From NCBI RefSeq assembly GCF_003347205.1, contig NZ_QQBJ01000017.1, forward strand, positions 124,001-188,000: a DNA stretch of 64,000 nucleotides, given 5' to 3'. Positions 21,066 to 29,821 of this stretch are shown one piece after another. How positions within the stretch are numbered: position 1 is the stretch's first letter; each line of letters begins with the position of its first letter. The notes under the pieces were generated by a model that saw only the letters and a list, made by a program, of their open reading frames with translations, had not been told where the DNA came from and did not search any database. The translations under genes and the position numbers were made by a program. The stretch comes from Mycolicibacterium moriokaense (GTDB taxonomy: Bacteria; Actinomycetota; Actinomycetes; Mycobacteriales; Mycobacteriaceae).

Positions 21066-23429
21066 ATGTCTGCTCATCCCGACCCCGCCGACCGCTCGGC
21101 GCTGCCGATCGCCGACCGCGTCCCTGACGGCTCGGTGACGTTCGATGCGAAGGATCCGGAGACGAGCTTTCCGCCGATTGTGCCGCTGCGCCCGCCGGCG
21201 AAGGCGCCCAACGTGTTGGTCGTTCTGCTCGACGATGTGGGGTTCGGCGCCCCAAGCGCGTTCGGGGGCCCGGTCAACATGCCCACTGCTGAGCGCCTGG
21301 CGGCAGGCGGCTTGAAATACACGCGATTCCACACCACCGCGCTGTGCTCTCCGACCCGCTCGGCGCTGCTCACCGGACGCAATCACCACTCCGTCGGGTT
21401 CGGCAGCGTCGCCGAAACGGCGACTTCGGCGCCGGGCTACAACTCGATCCGACCCAACACCGCGGCGCCCTTTCCCGAAGTGCTACGGCTGAACGGCTAT
21501 TCGACGGCGCAGTTCGGCAAGTGCCACGAGGTACCGCCCTGGGAGACCAGCCCGCTGGGTCCATTCGACCACTGGCCCACCGGAAGCGGCTTCGAGCACT
21601 TCTACGGGTTCATCGGTGGCGACACCAACCAGTGGGCGCCGGTTCTCTACGAGGACACCGTCCCGATCGAACCTCCCGACGAGCCGGGGTATCACCTGAG
21701 CGAGGACCTCGCGACGAAGGCATCGCACTGGATCCGGCAGCAAAAGGCGTTGATGCCCGACAAGCCGTTCTTCGTCTACTTCGCCCCCGGCGCAGCCCAT
21801 GCGCCTCACCATGTCCCCAAGGAGTGGGCCGACAAGTACGAGGGCGCGTTCGACGACGGCTGGGATGCGCTGCGGGAGCGCACCTTTGCCCGGCAGAAGG
21901 AACTGGGAGTGATACCGGCCGACGCCGAACTGACGGACCGGCACGTCGAAATACCGGCCTGGGATGCCATGCCCGACGTGCTCAAGCCGGTGTTGCGACG
22001 TCAGATGGAGGTCTACGCCGGTTTTCTGGAACATGTGGACTCCCACGTCGGCCGGGTGATCGACACCCTGGCCGAGTTGGGCGTGCTGGACGACACGCTG
22101 ATCTACTACATCACCGGCGACAACGGCGCCTCAGCCGAGGGCCAACCCAACGGCACCTTCAGCGAGGTGCTGATCGCAAACGGCCTCGCGACGTTGGAGA
22201 CCCCGGAGTATCTGGCATCCAAGATCGACGAGTGGGGCGGCCCGACGGCTTTCAACCATTACGCGATCGGATGGGCGCATGCGACCAATACTCCGTATCA
22301 ATGGACCAAGCAGGTCGCCAGCCATTGGGGCGGTACCCGTAACGGCACAATTGTGCACTGGCCGAACGGGTTCGGTGCCCGTGGCGAGACCCGTGACCAG
22401 TTTCACCATGTCATCGATGTTGCGCCGACGATCTTGGAAGCCGCCGGGCTGCCCCAACCGCTGACCGTGCACGGTGTGCAACAGAAGCCGATCGAAGGCA
22501 CGAGCATGACCTACACCTTCGAGGACTCCCGGGCCGCCGAGAGGCGCGAAACCCAGTACTTCGAGATGTTCGGCAACCGCGGCATCTATCACAAAGGGTG
22601 GACGGCCGTCACCAAACACCGCACGCCATGGGAGGTCGGTGCCGTCGAGCTGCCGGCTTTCGATGACGACGTCTGGGAGTTGTATGCGCCCGATGACTGG
22701 ACGCAGGCGCGCAACCGCGCGGCGGACATGCCCGACAAGCTGGCCGAATTGCAGCGGCTGTGGCTGATAGAGGCGGTGAAATACCACGTGCTGCCGTTAG
22801 ACGACCGAACCGTCGAGCGCTTCAACGCCGAGCTTGCGGGGCGACCGCAGCTGATCACGGGTAACAGCCAGCTGTTGTTCGGCGGCATGCGACGCCTCAC
22901 CGAGAATTCGGTGATCAACGTCAAGAACAAGTCCCACTCCGTCACCGCTGAGGTGCAGATTCCCGACGGCGGAGCTGAGGGCGTAATCGTCTGCCAGGGC
23001 GCATCATTCGGCGGTTGGAGTTTGTATGTCGCCGAGAACAGCCCCCGCTACTGCTATAACTTCTGCGACATGGCTCGGTTCGTCATCACGGGTGAGAAAA
23101 CCCTGCTGCCCGGCACTCGCCAGGTGCGCATGGAATTCGCCTACGACGGGGGCGTCGGTGGCGGCGGGGCCGTCACGCTATACCTCGACGGTGAGGCGAT
23201 CGGACATGGCCGGGTCGACAGGACGATGGCGTTTCTCTTCTCCTTCGACGAGACCCTTGACGTCGGTTGCGATCTCGGCACGCCCGTCAGCTCGGACTAT
23301 CCGGCCCGAGGCAACGACTTCACCGGCCGCGTCAACTGGGTTCAGATCGACGTCGACGCGGCCGCTGCGGACGCCGACCACTTCATCGGGCCGCACGAGC
23401 GGATGACCATCGCGATGTTGCGCCACTAG
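21066..23429 (+). CDS. Long arylsulfatase (AtsA/AtsD-like), second of twin pair
   Basis: 787-residue paralog of the protein at 14182-16542, matching it across both domains: VLLDDVGFGAPSAFGG, CSPTR with Cys at residue 94, GRNHHSVGFG, FGKCHEVPPWE, YITGDNGAS, ASHWGGTRNGTIVHWP, and the C-terminal beta domain (NVKNKSHSVTAEV, GGWSLYV, VTLYLDGEAIG). The ATG at 21066 is chosen because GAGAGG lies 8 nt upstream; the frame runs further upstream without a start signal. It is separated from its twin only by the GlnX-GlnH-PknG-like operon on the opposite strand. No export signal, so the substrate must be taken up or made internally. Confidence 0.9.
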   Translation: MSAHPDPADRSALPIADRVPDGSVTFDAKDPETSFPPIVPLRPPAKAPNVLVVLLDDVGFGAPSAFGGPVNMPTAERLAAGGLKYTRFHTTALCSPTRSALLTGRNHHSVGFGSVAETATSAPGYNSIRPNTAAPFPEVLRLNGYSTAQFGKCHEVPPWETSPLGPFDHWPTGSGFEHFYGFIGGDTNQWAPVLYEDTVPIEPPDEPGYHLSEDLATKASHWIRQQKALMPDKPFFVYFAPGAAHAPHHVPKEWADKYEGAFDDGWDALRERTFARQKELGVIPADAELTDRHVEIPAWDAMPDVLKPVLRRQMEVYAGFLEHVDSHVGRVIDTLAELGVLDDTLIYYITGDNGASAEGQPNGTFSEVLIANGLATLETPEYLASKIDEWGGPTAFNHYAIGWAHATNTPYQWTKQVASHWGGTRNGTIVHWPNGFGARGETRDQFHHVIDVAPTILEAAGLPQPLTVHGVQQKPIEGTSMTYTFEDSRAAERRETQYFEMFGNRGIYHKGWTAVTKHRTPWEVGAVELPAFDDDVWELYAPDDWTQARNRAADMPDKLAELQRLWLIEAVKYHVLPLDDRTVERFNAELAGRPQLITGNSQLLFGGMRRLTENSVINVKNKSHSVTAEVQIPDGGAEGVIVCQGASFGGWSLYVAENSPRYCYNFCDMARFVITGEKTLLPGTRQVRMEFAYDGGVGGGGAVTLYLDGEAIGHGRVDRTMAFLFSFDETLDVGCDLGTPVSSDYPARGNDFTGRVNWVQIDVDAAAADADHFIGPHERMTIAMLRH

Positions 23430-23432
23430 CGC

Positions 23433-23735
23433 TCAGCACAAGAAGATCGTCGCGGACTCGAACAGGAACTTGGCGTCGCCGCGGCCGATCGACTCGTCGG
23501 TGTTTTGGTAGATGTTGTTGATGATGACGTCGCGGTTGACGCCGTCCTGCCAGTCATCGCACGCCCGGTATCCCCAGTCGAGCATCTCGGAGTCCGAGCC
23601 GGTGAAACCGCCGTTGTCGCGCATGTCGTTCAGATAGCCGTCTTCGTCGGGCTGGGCCGAGGCCGGCGCTGCGACAGCAAGCCCCGTCGCGAGTGCCAAT
23701 GCAGTCGCAGCAAAGATCGATTTAATAGTGGGCAT
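23433..23735 (-). CDS. Small secreted DUF732-type protein
   Basis: 100 residues. The signal peptide ends VAAPASAQP, giving a mature part of about 70 residues with YLNDMRDNGG, a central Cys in GYRACDDWQDG, and a C-terminal Cys as the last residue (ATIFLC). This is the usual shape of mycobacterial DUF732 secreted proteins, a small helical domain closed by one disulfide. The ATG at 23735 follows GGAGG. It is convergent with the sulfatase, 3 bp apart. Confidence 0.75.
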   Translation of the reverse strand: MPTIKSIFAATALALATGLAVAAPASAQPDEDGYLNDMRDNGGFTGSDSEMLDWGYRACDDWQDGVNRDVIINNIYQNTDESIGRGDAKFLFESATIFLC

Positions 23736-23920
23736 CGCACTGTCCTCCTCATTCACCCGAATGGCTGTCATTTCAGCCACCGGGAGCATATGTCGTGAGC
23801 AAGGGCAGCGATCGGGTAATTGACGTTTGTGTGAAAAACGCCAAGGATCCGCCAAGTGACGTCAGCGACTCTTTGCCGGACGGGCCACCACGGCCCGGCC
23901 AGCCACAGAGAGGACTGACC

Positions 23921-24394
23921 ATGAAGACCAAGATGTTCGCGGCCGCATCGCTTGCGACCGCCGTCGCCGCACTGCCCCTGGCCGCCGTCGCGAACGCCTG
24001 CGGCGGTGGCGGCGAAGTGCCGTCCGATTACACGTTCCTGACCCCGTCGGGAAACATCATCTGCAGCGTCTATGCCGACAACACCGGCGCCAATTGCGAA
24101 GTCCGGGAACACACCTGGGTCGCGCCCGCCTCGACGACCGGCCCGTACGGCAGGGTGTGCGACTTCAACTTCGGAGGCCTGGAGATCTACGTCAGCCACG
24201 GCAAGGCGGCGAACCTGGGTTGCTACGAGGGGGCCAGCGCGTTTCGCGCATCGAGTGCGCAGACTCTGGACTACGGCCAGACCTTGTCGCGCGGCGCGAT
24301 GGCCTGCGACAGCGAGACGTCCGGGGTGACGTGCACCGACACCGGGACCGGGCACTTCTTCCGCGTCTCGCGGGACAGCTACGAGTTGGGATGA
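23921..24394 (+). CDS. Secreted Cys-rich protein (DUF6636-like)
   Basis: 157 residues with a signal peptide (MKTKMFAAASLATAVAALPL... cleaving near ANA-C). The mature sequence holds FLTPSGNIICSVY, GANCEVREHTW, RVCDFNF, LGCYEG, MACDSETSGVTCTDTGTGHFFRVSR. This C-containing beta pattern is typical of DUF6636-type actinobacterial exported proteins, whose role is unknown. GAGAGGA precedes the ATG. Divergent from the DUF732-type gene (185 bp between starts). Confidence 0.7.
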   Translation: MKTKMFAAASLATAVAALPLAAVANACGGGGEVPSDYTFLTPSGNIICSVYADNTGANCEVREHTWVAPASTTGPYGRVCDFNFGGLEIYVSHGKAANLGCYEGASAFRASSAQTLDYGQTLSRGAMACDSETSGVTCTDTGTGHFFRVSRDSYELG

Positions 24395-24412
24395 CCGGCA
24401 GCCTGACGGCTT

Positions 24413-24835
24413 TCAGTGCCCCTCCAGGATTGACTTCAGCCTTTCGAGGTCTTTGCGATTGACGCGCTTGATGGCGCTCGCCAGGAAGGGCCTGACGAGA
24501 CGGGAGAACCCCGATGGGTCGCCGCGGTTGCACAGCGTCATGAGCGTCGTGCCACCGGGAGCGTCCGCCCATGAGTAGAGCGTCTCCATCGGGAAGGGGC
24601 CCTGCGCGGTACGCATGGCGAAACGCTGCCCCGGCACCAAGTCGGTCACCTCGTAGGTGTAGTTCAGTTGCCGACCAAGAAATCTGGCTGTGAACGCGAA
24701 TCGCGAACCAGGCACCGCCGGTTTCGGTGTCTCCCACCGAACAGTGGTGATGTTCGTGTACCACGCGGTGGCGTTGTCACTGTCGGCGTCCTCCCGCCAA
24801 GGCGTGCTGCGTTGCGCGTTCACCTCCGCAATCAT
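24413..24835 (-). CDS. SRPBCC-family (START-like) protein
   Basis: 140 residues with a polyketide-cyclase/START-like fold: WYTNITTVRWE, GSRFAFTARFLGRQLNYTYEVTDLVPGQRFAMRTA, and a C-terminal helix RLVRPFLASAIKRVNRKDLERLK. Such domains bind hydrophobic ligands. The N-terminus is slightly short against typical members. Its ATG overlaps the stop of the upstream DAPG-hydrolase-like gene by 4 nt (ATGA), so the two are translationally coupled and probably act on the same small hydrophobic compound. Confidence 0.72.
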   Translation of the reverse strand: MIAEVNAQRSTPWREDADSDNATAWYTNITTVRWETPKPAVPGSRFAFTARFLGRQLNYTYEVTDLVPGQRFAMRTAQGPFPMETLYSWADAPGGTTLMTLCNRGDPSGFSRLVRPFLASAIKRVNRKDLERLKSILEGH

Positions 24836-25500
24836 GGCTCGACTTCGGCCCGCGCCTCAAACAGACTCGGCAGGAAGTTCTCCAGGTTGCCGATCTCTTC
24901 GATGTGATGGCGGATCCAGCGCTCGAGCTTCGGCGGCGGCAGCGCACGCGTGCGGGCAACGCGGTTGAGTACCAGCTTGCCTGCGAGCGTGGCGTCGCCC
25001 ATCGTCATCCTAGTGGTGTACCGGGCGCCGGAAGGTGAAGCGACGAACTCGTTTTCGAGCCTGATCAGATAGCTGCCCAAGATCCGCTTTGCGATCACCG
25101 CCGAGTGCCCGTCGATGCGTTCGACCTCGACGTGGATGTCCAACGTCATGTCGACATCGCGCTGGAAGGCTTCGACGATGTGCAGCGCTGTGCCCTGCGC
25201 AACAGGCGCTCCGGCATGGGCGGAGCCATCGCCTTCCACGTCGTAGCTGATGTGATCCAGGGGATGCCAGACCAGATAGCGCGGGTATGTGTCGCCCGCA
25301 TACTCCATGGTCCCCGGCACATGGCCGTACCACCACGCCAACATCTCGGGCGTCACGCCGGCGAGCGCTGCGTGCTCGATGGCGATGACCCTGCGTCCGT
25401 CGCTATCGCTTCGCGAGATTCGCGCCGACTCGGTTGGCCGCAGCGGCCACAGCACCGGACGGGCCGCAGGCAATGTGGGTCGTCGTGCAGTTCTGGTCAT
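24832..25500 (-). CDS. DAPG/phloretin-hydrolase-like protein
   Basis: 222 residues related to the PhlG/phloretin hydrolase fold, enzymes that cut C-C bonds of acylated phloroglucinols. Visible pieces: LAGVTPEMLAWWYGHVPG, PRYLVWHPLDHISYDVEG, a central beta domain, then LENFLPSLFE. The HPLDH segment and later Glu/His residues are candidate zinc ligands. Start taken at ATG 25500 (MTRTARR). An upstream continuation of the frame is low-complexity Arg/Ser and unlike coding sequence. It overlaps the SRPBCC gene by 4 nt. The substrate is not predictable from sequence. Confidence 0.65.
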   Translation of the reverse strand: MTRTARRPTLPAARPVLWPLRPTESARISRSDSDGRRVIAIEHAALAGVTPEMLAWWYGHVPGTMEYAGDTYPRYLVWHPLDHISYDVEGDGSAHAGAPVAQGTALHIVEAFQRDVDMTLDIHVEVERIDGHSAVIAKRILGSYLIRLENEFVASPSGARYTTRMTMGDATLAGKLVLNRVARTRALPPPKLERWIRHHIEEIGNLENFLPSLFEARAEVEP

Positions 25501-25577
25501 GGCGTCGCCATACCCACGTTCGGCCTGCGCTATCGCGCCGTCGCCCGGCCCCGCCGTGAAAACCGTATTCTCGCTGC

Positions 25578-26054
25578 GTGATCGATGATCTGTGGCCGTG
25601 GAAGGATGAACTCCTCGGGATCGCCGGCCGCTTGGAGGCGAAGACCAAGCAGAAGCGGTGGACCGACCGGACCGACCTCCTGATCGAACGCGACTTCGTC
25701 TTCGGCGCATACCTGATCCGCAAGCTGATCGAATCCGCACGGGTGAGCGACGCCACCGCCGCACGCCGAATCCCGGTGAGACGGTTCGACGTGACCGGAC
25801 ATCCGCCGCGGGCGGGCGACGACATTGCCGACTTCTACGACTTCGCCGTCGGCCGCCGCGGAATGCGCAGCGTCGCAGATCTGTGCGAGGCGATCCTGCG
25901 CGGCGTTGTCTTCGCCATCTGCTGCGGCGAGACCGCCGATCTGTTCGACGGCGTCTACCTGTCACCGGATCCCGACCGACGAGTCGTCGAACTCGTTCTG
26001 GCGTCCGACTTCATCGCGCTGTGCAATGACGTCGGCGTCGAGAAAAGTGTCTAG
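25578..26054 (+). CDS. Conserved hypothetical protein
   Basis: 158 residues, GTG start, no signal peptide or membrane segment. The N-terminal half is charged and helical (KTKQKRWTDRTDLLIERDFVFGAYLIRKLIES). The C-terminal half has two adjacent Cys (FAICCGETADLF) and ends VVELVLASDFIALCNDVG. The family was not recognised. Divergent from the DAPG-hydrolase-like gene (77 bp between starts). The 195 bp after it, before the ThrE-like gene, show no further gene. Confidence 0.6.
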   Translation: MIDDLWPWKDELLGIAGRLEAKTKQKRWTDRTDLLIERDFVFGAYLIRKLIESARVSDATAARRIPVRRFDVTGHPPRAGDDIADFYDFAVGRRGMRSVADLCEAILRGVVFAICCGETADLFDGVYLSPDPDRRVVELVLASDFIALCNDVGVEKSV

Positions 26055-26249
26055 TACGCAGTGGATTTGACGAACACAGTAGAATCAACTACAGAGTTCC
26101 AGCCGTGCGGACCGCCGTAACTCACTCGGACCGGCGCAGGCGATGTGAACGAAAACATCAGAAATAAACGCAATAAACGGATTGCCCGTGGGCGTGCGCG
26201 CGTTGCGCGGTGCGAGCACGCCGACAGACATGCGAAAGGGGAGTGTGCG

Positions 26250-27644
26250 GTGGATTTGACCCGTGACGAAGCGGGCCACCCATGGCGGTCGCGCCAGCGT
26301 GAACGACTGAGCCGGCTCGTGCGGGAAACCGAGCCGCCCACCGACAGGTGGCGGCTGTCGGACTCCGACGGCGACGACCCCGGCTACGAGCGTGTCGGCG
26401 AGGTGCTGGACCTGGCGGGCAACATCGGCGCCATTCTGATGGCGTCGGGCACGCCGGCCACCGCCACCATGGACCAGGTGGCGGCCATCGCCGCCGCGTA
26501 CGGCATCGAGCGGTGCAAGGTCGACGTCATCAACACCACGATTCACGTGGCGGCGTACCGCGGGGCCTCCTCGCCTCCGGCCAGCACGCTGCACATCGTG
26601 CAGGCCCGGTCCATGGATTTCAGCCGGCTGGCGGCCGTGGACCGCTTGATCGGCCGGATTCGGGCGGGTCAGATTGCTCCGACCGAGGCCCGCGAGGAAC
26701 TGTCCGCCATCATCGCCGCGCCGCACCCGTACCGGCGCTGGGTCGCGACGCTGGCGTGGGGAGCGCTGGCCTTCGCGACCGCGGGAACACTGGGCGCCAG
26801 CTTGCTGGGCTGCCTGGTCAGCGCGCTGAGCGCGATGACGATCGACCGGGTCAACCGGCGGCTCAACAAGCACGGCTTGCCGTTCTTCTTCCAGTACGCC
26901 GTCGGCGGCGCCATCGCGACCGCGCCCCCGCTGGTGCTCTACTGGCTCGGCCCGAAGTTCGGGTTGTATTTCGGGCCGACGGTGGCCATCGCGGCCGGCC
27001 TGGTGGTGCTCCTTGCGGGGTTGTCGCTGGTCGGTTCGGTCGGTGACGTCATCTCGGGCGCCCCGGTTACCGCCGCCGGTCGGTTCTTCGAACTGGTGAT
27101 GTTGACGGGCGCGACGATCGCCGGCGTGGCGCTGGTGTTGCACCTCGCCAGCCGCTTCGGTGCGCCGTTCGTCGGAATCGGCGCCTACGCCCCGCCCGCG
27201 CTGGCCGAGTTGCCCGCGCGCGTGGCGTTCGGTGCGGCCAGCGCCATGGCCTATGCGCTGGCGTGCTACGCGGAACGCTCCGCCGCGATTGCCGCAGCCT
27301 TCGGCGGTGCCGCGGGCCTGATCGCGTTCCTGCTGGCGCAGGGGGCGGGGCTGGGCACCGTGGTGGCGTCATTCGTCGCTGCGGTACCGATCGGCCTGGT
27401 CGGCCGGTTGATGGAGCGCCGCAACCTGGCACCGCCGCTGGTGGTGTCGATCGCAGGCATCGTGCCCCTGCTGCCGGGTCTGGCGTTGCTGCACGGCATC
27501 TACGCGATCCTCAACGACCAGCACGCCGTCGGGTTCGGTTCGGTGCTGGGCGCGTTCGCGATCGGCACCGCGCTCGCGGCGGGCGTCACCCTCGGCGAGT
27601 GGGGCTCGTGGAAGTTCCGCAGGCGCCGTTTCCGCAACCCCTGA
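26250..27644 (+). CDS. ThrE-like threonine/serine exporter family protein
   Basis: 464 residues. The N-terminal cytoplasmic domain carries the DUF1212-type pattern (VLDLAGNIGAILMASGTPATATMDQVAAIAAAYG, then CKVDVINTTIHVA). About ten transmembrane helices follow (DUF1212 plus DUF3815 halves), e.g. WGALAFATAGTLGASLLGCL and GIVPLLPGLALLHGIYAIL, the latter containing the conserved PLLPG. C. glutamicum ThrE exports Thr/Ser by proton antiport. GTG 26250 is chosen because AAGGGGAG is 7 nt upstream; an upstream in-frame GTG at 26145 lacks a signal. It ends at a strong terminator shared with whiB3. Confidence 0.82.
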   Translation: MDLTRDEAGHPWRSRQRERLSRLVRETEPPTDRWRLSDSDGDDPGYERVGEVLDLAGNIGAILMASGTPATATMDQVAAIAAAYGIERCKVDVINTTIHVAAYRGASSPPASTLHIVQARSMDFSRLAAVDRLIGRIRAGQIAPTEAREELSAIIAAPHPYRRWVATLAWGALAFATAGTLGASLLGCLVSALSAMTIDRVNRRLNKHGLPFFFQYAVGGAIATAPPLVLYWLGPKFGLYFGPTVAIAAGLVVLLAGLSLVGSVGDVISGAPVTAAGRFFELVMLTGATIAGVALVLHLASRFGAPFVGIGAYAPPALAELPARVAFGAASAMAYALACYAERSAAIAAAFGGAAGLIAFLLAQGAGLGTVVASFVAAVPIGLVGRLMERRNLAPPLVVSIAGIVPLLPGLALLHGIYAILNDQHAVGFGSVLGAFAIGTALAAGVTLGEWGSWKFRRRRFRNP

Positions 27645-27659
27645 CCGCAGCTACCGAGG

Positions 27660-27692
27660 AAATGCCCCCGACACCGTGTGCGGGGGCATTTT
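27660..27692. terminator. Bidirectional intrinsic terminator between ThrE-like gene and whiB3
   Basis: Stem AAATGCCCCCG / CGGGGGCATTT (11 bp, perfect) with a 10-nt loop and T/A tracts on both sides. It lies between the convergent stops at 27644 and 27705, so it can serve both genes. Confidence 0.85.
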
Positions 27693-27704
27693 CGTCGTGA
27701 CGCG

Positions 27705-27995
27705 CTACGAGGCGCGGCGAATGCCTCTCTTGAGCAGTAGTTCACGCTCGGACTCGGAAAGCCCGCCCCAGATGCCGTAGGGCTCACCGACGGCGAGGGC
27801 GTGCGAGCGACACTGGGCGATAACCGGGCAACGCCGGCACATTTCTTTGGCACGCATCTCGCGTTGCGCGCGGGCCCGGCCACGCTCTCCATCGGGGTGG
27901 AAAAACACCGACGAATCGACCCCTCGGCAAAGACCGTGCATCTGCCAATCCCAGATGTCTGCATTGGGTCCCGGTAGCTGCTGCGGCTGTGGCAT
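27705..27995 (-). CDS. whiB3: WhiB3 iron-sulfur redox regulator
   Basis: 96 residues, near-identical in layout to M. tuberculosis WhiB3 (102). It binds a 4Fe-4S cluster via Cys23, Cys53, Cys56 and Cys62 (LCRG, MCRRC, AQC) and works with the primary sigma factor. The GIWGGLSESER turn and a basic C-terminal LLLKRGIRR follow. The N-terminus (MPQPQQLPGPNADIW) is distinctive for WhiB3 over other WhiB types. Roles known for the family are redox and lipid-metabolism control. ATG 27995 is preceded by GAGAGGGG. Divergent from the Rv3415c-like gene as in M. tuberculosis. Confidence 0.93.
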   Translation of the reverse strand: MPQPQQLPGPNADIWDWQMHGLCRGVDSSVFFHPDGERGRARAQREMRAKEMCRRCPVIAQCRSHALAVGEPYGIWGGLSESERELLLKRGIRRAS

Positions 27996-28382
27996 ATGGA
28001 AAACCCCTCTCTACGCACCGATTTGGAGCAACGCACAGGTGCGTGAGTTGTGGAACCGATCCGAGCACAAGTCGCCGATGACTACTCGTGCACACAAAGT
28101 AGGGGCGCTTAGCAAAATCAGTCAATAGCCCGCACATGTGCTCAAGGACATATCCGCAGGCCGAGAATTTACATCACGTTCATCGGTTCGACCCGCTGTC
28201 ATCGAAGAGAGTGATAGCCAATGGCCGGGTAACACACGATGACTCGTGTTTCCGCAGTTCGCCTCGCGCGGTTTCGCGGCAATTTTTTTCAGCGCCGAGT
28301 AGGCGGTTGACATGGCTGTAACACGGGGCGCACAAACTGTTAACCAAAGATATTTCGGCGATATTGATAACGTCGTCGGCTG
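27996..28382. other. 387-bp intergenic region between divergent whiB3 and Rv3415c-like gene
   Basis: AT-richer than its surroundings, so it probably holds both promoters and regulatory sites. I see no gene, no RNA gene and no clear inverted repeat. Promoter elements could not be assigned with confidence. Confidence 0.5.
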
Positions 28383-29153
28383 ATGATCGCCACTGCCGCA
28401 TTCGGCGATGACCCGCAGCGCTGGCCGCTGCCGCCCGCACAGACAGCCGAGGAGCTGTGGCTTCGCGCGGTCGTCGCCGGCGGGCAGGGCCGCTACGCAC
28501 ACGCCTACGCCGATCTGGCCGTCGTGCGTCGCGGTCACCGCGTCGGGCGGCTGGCCTCGCTGGCGCACAGCACCGAGGCGTCTTTCCTGCGGCAGCTCGG
28601 CCGGCATGACAGGGCGCGCGGCTGGGACGGGCGCGCGCTCGCGGTGGCGGACGGAGATCCGGAGGGCTGCCTCGACGCGCTGATCGGGCTGGCCGCCGAC
28701 GCGCTCGGGGTGGGCAGGTTCGCCGCCGCCGCGGCCGCGTTGGGCCGGGCGCGGCGTTTGCTCGACGACGGGTCCGCCCGCCAGGCCGTCCGGCTGGCGT
28801 GGGTGTCTGCCGAGCTGGCGATGGCAACCGGCGACGGCAGGACCGCGATCGGTCATGCCGAGCGTGCGGTGGAGCTGTCCGGGCCGCTCGGCTCGCTGCG
28901 CCACCGGGTGAAATCCGAGGTCGTGTTGGCCGCCGCGTTGTGCAGCGACGGTCGGCTGGAGCGGGCCCGCGGCGTGGCCGACGCGGCGCTGGATGCCACG
29001 AGCCGGCTGGGGCTGGTCCCGCTGAGCTGGGCGTTGGCGTGCCTGCTGGTCGAGACCGGAAGCGGGAACCACTCCCCGGATCAAGTCGTTGGAATTCGCG
29101 ATGCGTCCGCTGATACGGTGCGGCGCCGAGGCGGCGTGTTGCAGGATCGCTGA
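28383..29153 (+). CDS. Rv3415c-like conserved protein (TPR-like helical)
   Basis: 256 residues of Ala/Arg/Leu-rich helical repeats resembling TPRs (e.g. AEELWLRAVVAGGQGRYAHAY, LAHSTEASFLRQLGRHDRA, LGRARRLLDDGSARQAV, ALCSDGRLERARGVADAAL). No membrane segment. Its place between whiB3 and sigD matches Rv3415c. Function is unknown; helical repeat proteins beside a sigma factor can be protein-binding partners, but nothing here shows that directly. Confidence 0.75.
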   Translation: MIATAAFGDDPQRWPLPPAQTAEELWLRAVVAGGQGRYAHAYADLAVVRRGHRVGRLASLAHSTEASFLRQLGRHDRARGWDGRALAVADGDPEGCLDALIGLAADALGVGRFAAAAAALGRARRLLDDGSARQAVRLAWVSAELAMATGDGRTAIGHAERAVELSGPLGSLRHRVKSEVVLAAALCSDGRLERARGVADAALDATSRLGLVPLSWALACLLVETGSGNHSPDQVVGIRDASADTVRRRGGVLQDR

Positions 29154-29242
29154 GCCAAGCCGCATCAGCCAGAGAGTTAGTGTTTAGCCCAGTTACTTAA
29201 ACGCCACCTGTCCCATCAGTAACGCTGGAGAGAGCTTCACCG

Positions 29243-29821
29243 ATGACAATTTCGGGAGAACGTCTCGATGCTGTCGTTGCTGAAGCCGTGGCGGGCAACC
29301 GGGACGCGCTCCGGGAAGTGCTGGAGACCATCCGTCCCATCGTTGTCCGCTATTGCCGGGCCAGGGTCGGGACGGCCGAGCGGAGCGGTCTCTCAGCTGA
29401 CGACGTGGCTCAGGAGGTGTGCTTGGCCGCCATCACGGCGCTGCCGCGCTACAAGGATCAGGGACGACCGTTCCTGGCCTTTGTGTACGGCATCGCTGCT
29501 CACAAGGTTGCCGACGCGCATCGCGCGGCCGGCCGGAATCGCGCCGAGCCGATGGACGTCGTGCCCGAGCGCTTCTCCGGGGAGTCCGGTCCGGAACAAC
29601 TGGCCATCGAGGGGGAGTCCGCCGAGCGGATGAACCGGCTGCTGGGGGTCCTGCCCGACAAGCAGCGCGAGATCCTGATCCTGCGTGTCGTCGTCGGCAT
29701 GAGCGCCGAGGAGACCGCCGAGGCTGTCGGCAGCACCGCGGGCGCCGTGCGGGTGGCGCAGCACCGGGCCCTGGCGCGGCTGAAGGCCGAAATCATCGCG
29801 ACGGGGCACGACCATGCCTGA
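29243..29821 (+). CDS. sigD: ECF sigma factor SigD
   Basis: 192 residues. Sigma-70 region 2 (about 20-95) has DDVAQEVCLAAITALPRYKDQG and FVYGIAAHKVADAHRA for -10 recognition. Region 4 (about 125-185) has LLGVLPDKQREILILRVVVGMSAEETAEAVGSTAGAVRVAQHRALARLK. Neighbours (Rv3415c-like before, RsdA after) match the M. tuberculosis sigD locus. Its stop overlaps the rsdA start by 8 nt, giving coupled translation of sigma and anti-sigma. GGAGAG precedes the ATG. Confidence 0.93.
   Translation: MTISGERLDAVVAEAVAGNRDALREVLETIRPIVVRYCRARVGTAERSGLSADDVAQEVCLAAITALPRYKDQGRPFLAFVYGIAAHKVADAHRAAGRNRAEPMDVVPERFSGESGPEQLAIEGESAERMNRLLGVLPDKQREILILRVVVGMSAEETAEAVGSTAGAVRVAQHRALARLKAEIIATGHDHA

Noticed and set aside
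29219-29244. GTAACG and CGAT, 16 bp apart, as an autoregulatory SigD promoter
   Set aside because: The CGAT overlaps the sigD start codon, so transcription would begin inside the gene; position unlikely unless the true start is further downstream.
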